Source of the DNA: JAOUGY01 sp963785075
GTDB lineage: Bacteria; Actinomycetota; Acidimicrobiia; Spongiisociales; ZC4RG35
DNA length: 64,000 nt
Direction: 5' to 3'
NCBI GenBank assembly: GCA_963785075.1
Contig: CAWATW010000004.1
Coordinates: 248,001-312,000 of the forward strand
Both the position numbers and the translations under genes were made by a program. Positions 59,817 through 64,000 of the stretch are shown one piece after another (position 1 is the first letter of the stretch; each line of letters starts with the position of its first letter). Under the pieces are notes generated by a model. It was not told where the DNA came from. It did no database searches and saw nothing but the letters and a program-made list of their open reading frames with translations.

Positions 59817-61715
59817 ATGGTGACGCCATCTCCATCGCCGCGCCGACAGGGAGCGCGTTCACACCGGTTGACGGTGTTGGTACTCCTAATTGGCATGGTG
59901 ATGACCATGTTCGGCGCCGGGGCCGCATCGGCAGAGCCCGGCCGCACGAGCGACACGAAGGCCCGCAACCAGGTGGAGTTCTGGTTGACGATCCTTCACA
60001 ACAACGACGGTGAGTCACAGTTGATCGACCTCGGGCCCGAGTTCCTCGAGGACTTCGGCGGGGCCGCACGGTTCAAGTCGGTGGTCGACGACCTGAAGAG
60101 CGATGCCGTCACCGGCAAGCCCTGGAGCAGAGGCTCCAAGCGCGGCGTGCTCGTGGTTTCGTCGGGGGACAACTTCCTCGCCGGACCCGAGTTCAATGCC
60201 GGTGTCGAAAACGGTGTGCCCTTCTATGACACGGTTGCCCTCGATCTGATCGGATACGACGCGATCGCGCTCGGGAACCACGACTTCGACTTCGGTCCGG
60301 ACGTCCTGGCCGAGTTCCTCAGCGGGTATTCGCTCACCCAACCCCCGTACCTGAGCGCAAACCTCGACTTCACCGGCGAGCCTGCGCTCCAGGCATATGT
60401 CGATCAGGGGCGGATCGCTGCAAGCACGGTGATCAAGGAGCGCGGTGAACGGATCGGGATCATCGGAGCAACGACCGCGGCGTTGAGGACCATCTCGAGC
60501 CCGCGGGACGTGATCGTGAACGATGTTGCACCCGCCGTGCAGGCGGAGGTCCGCAGTCTCACCCGTCACGGTGTGGACAAGATCATCCTGATCAGCCACC
60601 TCCAGAGCATCGAAGAAGACATAGCGCTCGCCGCCGAGCTCCGGGGCATCGACGTGATGATCGCCGGCGGTGGGGACGAGCTGCTGGCCGACGACGACGA
60701 CCTACTCATCCCGACCGATGACACCGGCACGCGACCTGAGCCCTATGCGTCTTATCCGATCATTGCGGAAGACGCTCGCGGTGCCGACGTTCCGATCGTG
60801 ACGACTCAAGGAAACTACAGCTACGTCGGCAATCTGGTCGTGGGCTTCGACAGACGAGGCCGTGTTCTCACCGTCGATGAGGAGAGGAGCCGCCCGGTAC
60901 GGGTCGTGACCGACGACTGTGGTGGGACGCTGCCATGCGACGACGCCGTCGAACCCGACGCAACGATGCAGTCGCTGGTGATCGATCCGCTCGTCGAGGA
61001 TCTCGAAGTGCTGGCCACCAACGTCATCGCCACCTCGGAGGTGGATCTCGACGGCGTCCGGGCAAACGTCCGCTCCATGGAGACCAACGAGGGCAACCTG
61101 ATCGCTGATTCTCTGTTGTGGCAGGCCCAGCAGGCCGCGGCCGACTTCGGCGTCGACAGCCCTGTGGTCGCTCTCCAAAACGGCGGTGGGATCCGAAACG
61201 ACTCCGTGATCCCAGCCGGCGATCTGACGGAGTTGGACACCTTCTCGATGGTTCCGTTCCCGAACTTCGTCGCAGTGATCGAAGACGTCCCTGCGTCCCA
61301 GTTCAAGGAGGTTCTCGAGAACGCCTACTCCCGCGTCGAGTTCGGCGACGGGCGATTCGCCCAGGTCGCCGGCTTCTCGGTGACCTACGACGCCGCCGGC
61401 ACGCCTCAGATCATCGACGTCGACACGGGTGAGATCACGCAAGCCGGAAACCGGGTGGTGGACGTGACCCTCGACGACGGTACGGTCGTCGTCGACGACG
61501 GTGTCGCAAGCGCGGGGTTGACGATCGACATCGCCACCATCGACTTCCTGGCTCGGGGTGGAGATCAGTATCCGTTCGGCGACCTGAGCTTCAGGGCAGT
61601 CGGCTTCAGCTACCAGCAGGCCCTGGCCAACTATCTGGTCGAGGAGCTGGGTGGCGTGGTCACGGCCGGTGACTATCCCGAGGGTGGCGAAGGACGGATC
61701 ACTCGGCTCGACTGA
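59817..61715 (+). CDS. secreted 5'-nucleotidase (UshA-like)
   Basis: 632 residues from the ATG at 59817, with AAGGAAGGA 7 bases upstream. Signal peptide (TVLVLLIGMVMTMFGAGAAS, cleavage near residue 40). Metallophosphatase domain: LTILHNNDGESQLI, LVVSSGDNFLAGPEF (SGDN), YDAIALGNHDFDFG (GNHD), ILISHLQ and TQGNYSYVGNL metal sites. C-terminal 5'-nucleotidase domain with LQNGGGIRND (adenine-pocket-type) and SFRAVGFSYQQ. It strips phosphate from extracellular nucleotides so the importer can take up nucleosides. Confidence 0.92.
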   Translation: MVTPSPSPRRQGARSHRLTVLVLLIGMVMTMFGAGAASAEPGRTSDTKARNQVEFWLTILHNNDGESQLIDLGPEFLEDFGGAARFKSVVDDLKSDAVTGKPWSRGSKRGVLVVSSGDNFLAGPEFNAGVENGVPFYDTVALDLIGYDAIALGNHDFDFGPDVLAEFLSGYSLTQPPYLSANLDFTGEPALQAYVDQGRIAASTVIKERGERIGIIGATTAALRTISSPRDVIVNDVAPAVQAEVRSLTRHGVDKIILISHLQSIEEDIALAAELRGIDVMIAGGGDELLADDDDLLIPTDDTGTRPEPYASYPIIAEDARGADVPIVTTQGNYSYVGNLVVGFDRRGRVLTVDEERSRPVRVVTDDCGGTLPCDDAVEPDATMQSLVIDPLVEDLEVLATNVIATSEVDLDGVRANVRSMETNEGNLIADSLLWQAQQAAADFGVDSPVVALQNGGGIRNDSVIPAGDLTELDTFSMVPFPNFVAVIEDVPASQFKEVLENAYSRVEFGDGRFAQVAGFSVTYDAAGTPQIIDVDTGEITQAGNRVVDVTLDDGTVVVDDGVASAGLTIDIATIDFLARGGDQYPFGDLSFRAVGFSYQQALANYLVEELGGVVTAGDYPEGGEGRITRLD

Positions 61716-61734
61716 GACCGACGCACCACGAATG

Positions 61735-61768
61735 ACGATGGGCTTCCTTCAATCGGGAGGCCCATCGT
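61735..61768 (+). terminator. terminator after 5'-nucleotidase gene
   Basis: Stem ACGATGGGCTTCC (61735-61747) with GGGAGGCCCATCGT (61755-61768), about 13 bp including one G-T pair, 20 bases after the stop codon. Confidence 0.8.
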
Positions 61769-61900
61769 TGCGTCCGAGACCTGTCACCCGTCGTCCGCCG
61801 AGGGACTAGTGCATGAGCGTGCACAAATGATGGTCCTCTCCCCGGAGTGCGCTCTCAGCCGATGCCCATCGTGTACGACCACGGACGGCAGGAGCACACC

Positions 61901-63727
61901 ATGATCAGCGGAACACCGGCCCCCAGAGGCTTGAGCTGGGACGGGGAAGGTAGCAAGAAGAAGTCGATCCTCGCCCTCGTCGCCGCGTTCACCGTGATCG
62001 TGAGCCTCGTCGGTTCGTCGCCCATGCCAACCGAGAGCGACTCGATGATCGACATCATCGTGCGTGAGACGAACCCAGCGACCAACGTCGCCGAGTCTCT
62101 GGTATCGACGCTGGGTGGCACCGTACGCCAGAACATCGAACTGATCGGCGGGTTCACGGCCACGGTGCCGGCCTCCCGGATCTCGAGCCTCGTGGCACAC
62201 CCCTCGGTGGAGGCGGCAACGCCGGACTCGACCGTTCAACTCCTGGCCAACTCCTTCGGTGAGAACACCGAGGCAGCCGCCTACGACGGATCGATGCCGC
62301 ATGTGCTGCGTGCCATCGGTGCGGAGTCATTCTGGGCCGCGGGGTACACCGGTGTCGGGGTGGACGTGGCCCTGATCGACTCCGGTGTGGTCAACGTGGA
62401 AGGGCTCAGTTCAGTCACCACGAGCAAGTCGCAAGTCGTCAACGGGGTCGATCTGTCGTTCGAATCCCAGTCGGCGACCTTCCGATACCTCGACACGTAC
62501 GGTCACGGCACCCACATGGCCGGAATCATCGCGGGCCGTGACTCGACGGCACCCCAGACGCCGAAGACCGTGGACGATCGCTACTTCATGGGGGTCGCCC
62601 CGAACGCCCGCATCCTCAACGTGAAGGTGGGCTCCTACGACGGAGCGGTCGACGTGTCGCAGGTCATCGCTGCCATCGACTGGGTCGTGCAGCACAGGAA
62701 TGACAACGGCATGAACGTGCGTGTGCTCAACCTGTCGTTCGGGACCGACTCGACCCAGCCCTACCTTCTCGATCCGTTGGCCTTCGCAGCCGAACAGGCG
62801 TGGAAGAAGGGGATTGTGGTGGTGGTGGCCGCCGGAAACGACGGAAACTACACGCCCCTCCGCAATCCGGCCCTCGATCCCTATGTGATCGCGGTCGGCG
62901 CCTCCAACACCCAAGGGACGACCACGCTCAGCGACGACACCGTTGCCTCGTTCTCGAACTGCGACACGAGAGGGCGAACCGTCGACGTCCTCGCCCCCGG
63001 CGTGTCGATCCTGGGGCTCCGGAACCCCGGCTCATACGCCGACGTCACCTACCCGGCGGCTCAGGTCGGGTCCCGCTTCTTCAAAGGCAGCGGAACAAGC
63101 CAGTCGGCCGCCGTCGTCTCGGGCGCCGCAGCCCTCATCATATCGAAGTACCCGAACGCCACCCCCGACCAGGTGAAGGGTCTCCTGCGATCCACGGCTC
63201 TCCTACCATCGGTCAAGGGGAGGGCCGCCTCCTGCTACGGAGCGGGGCACCTCGACCTCGCTGCAGCGGCCACCACCAACCTGCCCTCGGCCAACAAGTC
63301 GGCCCAGACGTGGGGTTGGTCGAACGGCACCGGGACGCTGGAAGGCTCCCGCGGAAGCGATCACCTCGAGCAGAACGGAGTGTCGCTGACCGGGGAGAAG
63401 GACATCTTTGGCATGCCCTTCGTCTCGACGGCGTGGGCACCTCTGTCCGCTCAGGGCGTGTCGTGGTCCGGTGGCAACTGGAACGGGTCCGCCTGGTCGG
63501 GCGTCAGCTGGTCGGGCGTGAGCTGGTCGGGCGTGAGCTGGTCCGGCGTGAGCTGGTCCGGCGTCAGCTGGTCCGGCACCACCTGGTCTGGAACCACCTG
63601 GTCGAACCGCTACTGGAACGGCGTCTCATGGTCAGGTACGACCTGGTCAGGCACCACCTGGTCCGGGGTCTCATGGTCGGGAACCTCATGGTCCGGTGGC
63701 GGCTGGCTCGGACAGACCTGGGGTTGA
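61901..63727 (+). CDS. secreted subtilase (S8) with C-terminal WSG repeats
   Basis: 608 residues. The ATG at 61901 has AGGAG 7 bases upstream; a GTG at 61847 is less likely. Signal-anchor-like KKKSILALVAAFTVIVSLVG at residues 18-37, an inhibitor-like propeptide (~45-125), then the subtilase domain: Asp in VALIDSGVV (~157), His in GHGTHMAG (~200), oxyanion Asn in VAAGNDGN (~311) and Ser in GSGTSQSAAVV (~398). Residues ~520-608 are a Trp/Ser/Gly repeat (units WSGVS, WSGTT). Likely a surface or secreted protease; the tail may bind wall or ligand. Confidence 0.9.
   Translation: MISGTPAPRGLSWDGEGSKKKSILALVAAFTVIVSLVGSSPMPTESDSMIDIIVRETNPATNVAESLVSTLGGTVRQNIELIGGFTATVPASRISSLVAHPSVEAATPDSTVQLLANSFGENTEAAAYDGSMPHVLRAIGAESFWAAGYTGVGVDVALIDSGVVNVEGLSSVTTSKSQVVNGVDLSFESQSATFRYLDTYGHGTHMAGIIAGRDSTAPQTPKTVDDRYFMGVAPNARILNVKVGSYDGAVDVSQVIAAIDWVVQHRNDNGMNVRVLNLSFGTDSTQPYLLDPLAFAAEQAWKKGIVVVVAAGNDGNYTPLRNPALDPYVIAVGASNTQGTTTLSDDTVASFSNCDTRGRTVDVLAPGVSILGLRNPGSYADVTYPAAQVGSRFFKGSGTSQSAAVVSGAAALIISKYPNATPDQVKGLLRSTALLPSVKGRAASCYGAGHLDLAAAATTNLPSANKSAQTWGWSNGTGTLEGSRGSDHLEQNGVSLTGEKDIFGMPFVSTAWAPLSAQGVSWSGGNWNGSAWSGVSWSGVSWSGVSWSGVSWSGVSWSGTTWSGTTWSNRYWNGVSWSGTTWSGTTWSGVSWSGTSWSGGGWLGQTWG
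63458..63715 (+). repeat. WSG-encoding codon repeat at 3' end of subtilase gene
   Basis: About 15-bp repeating units coding for WSG followed by VS or TT (for example TGGTCGGGCGTGAGC), roughly sixteen in a row with third-base drift. A run of near-identical copies at 63505-63560 suggests recent expansion; copy number probably varies between strains. Confidence 0.85.
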
Positions 63728-63750
63728 GTCGCCGCTGAACCCCGCTACCG

Positions 63751-63788
63751 AAACGCCGGGCCGCGACATGGGTCGGTGCCCGGCGTTT
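63751..63788 (+). terminator. terminator after subtilase gene
   Basis: Perfect 11-bp stem AAACGCCGGGC (63751-63761) and GCCCGGCGTTT (63778-63788), 24 bases after the stop, ending in TTT. Confidence 0.85.
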
Positions 63789-64000
63789 CCATGCGTATGG
63801 GAACGCATTCCGAGCGGAGCCCTGCCCTGAAGGGTGACCGGTCGGTCTCGAGCACCGAGAGGACCAGTCCCAGGCCCGAAACCCAGCATCTGCAGCCACA
63901 AACCCTTGCCCGTGAGGACTAGCCCTCCCGGATCGATCCATGATGACTCTCCATGCGGAACCGTTCCCCTGCCGATGTCATTGGCGAACCCGTCAGGAAG
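63789..64000. other. 3' end of window, no gene seen
   Basis: The last ~210 bases contain only short antisense-like frames; I see no supported gene start. Confidence 0.6.

Noticed and set aside
61847..61900. Upstream GTG start for the subtilase
   Set aside because: ATG at 61901 has a better-placed AGGAG and gives a standard signal-peptide start.
1..64000. CRISPR array
   Set aside because: No regularly spaced direct repeats with unique spacers; the tandem repeats found are contiguous 14- to 15-bp units.

Overview
This is a GC-rich (roughly two-thirds G+C) actinobacterial chromosome segment. Its gene style fits the class Acidimicrobiia (Ilumatobacter-like relatives): lipoproteins and anchored proteins with Thr-rich linkers, a CarD-type regulator, a DUF3263 protein, a wax-ester synthase/DGAT and an intact radA-disA-carD-ispF-cysS-rlmB block. 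The assignment is an inference from gene content; no rRNA or marker comparison was possible.

1-6.2 kb: the 3' end of a small nonribosomal peptide synthetase (NRPS) locus, all on +. It reads C-A-PCP, then C-PCP-thioesterase (a last module with no adenylation domain), then an Sfp-type phosphopantetheinyl transferase and a coupled 55-codon ORF. The NRPS frames are broken three times, each time as if one extra base were present. 6.2-15.2 kb: accessory region. It holds a TIR-domain protein, a 2TM membrane protein, a two-gene operon (HhH/acidic-tail protein plus an 889-aa MACPF pore-former-like protein) and a doubly broken vapBC pair. An exact 74-bp repeat includes the first 8 bases of tRNA-Arg(CCT), and a diverged relative of the same element lies at 7.64 kb, so the MACPF operon is bracketed by related non-coding elements. 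A frame-broken membrane protein gene abuts the tRNA.

15.2-38.5 kb: mixed lipid, transport and regulatory genes. They include WS/DGAT, a DMT transporter, AlaX, an AI-2E family permease, a LytR_C protein, a VOC/AraC pair, a creatinase-like M24 protein, and a TetR/hydrolase operon divergent from an MMPL transporter with a palindromic operator on the -35 box. A frame-broken glycosidase-like lipoprotein, an IS3 remnant and a 912-aa SEC-C protein follow. 38.5-43.5 kb: second accessory patch, bounded by a tRNA-Thr 3'-half remnant and the intact tRNA-Thr(TGT). It contains a toxin-antitoxin pair, a SnoaL-like protein, an HD/LuxR regulator and decayed small genes.

43.6-64 kb: mostly conserved genes. 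These are a Usp pair-domain protein, a lipase, the rlmB-cysS-ispF-carD-disA-radA block, a zinc-ribbon membrane protein, a complete BMP-type nucleoside ABC transporter, a VUT/YhhQ-family transporter, a nucleoside hydrolase, a secreted 5'-nucleotidase and a secreted subtilase with a C-terminal WSG repeat tract. The nucleotidase, nucleoside importer and nucleoside hydrolase form a coherent nucleotide-scavenging set. No CRISPR array, rRNA, integrase or intact insertion sequence was found.
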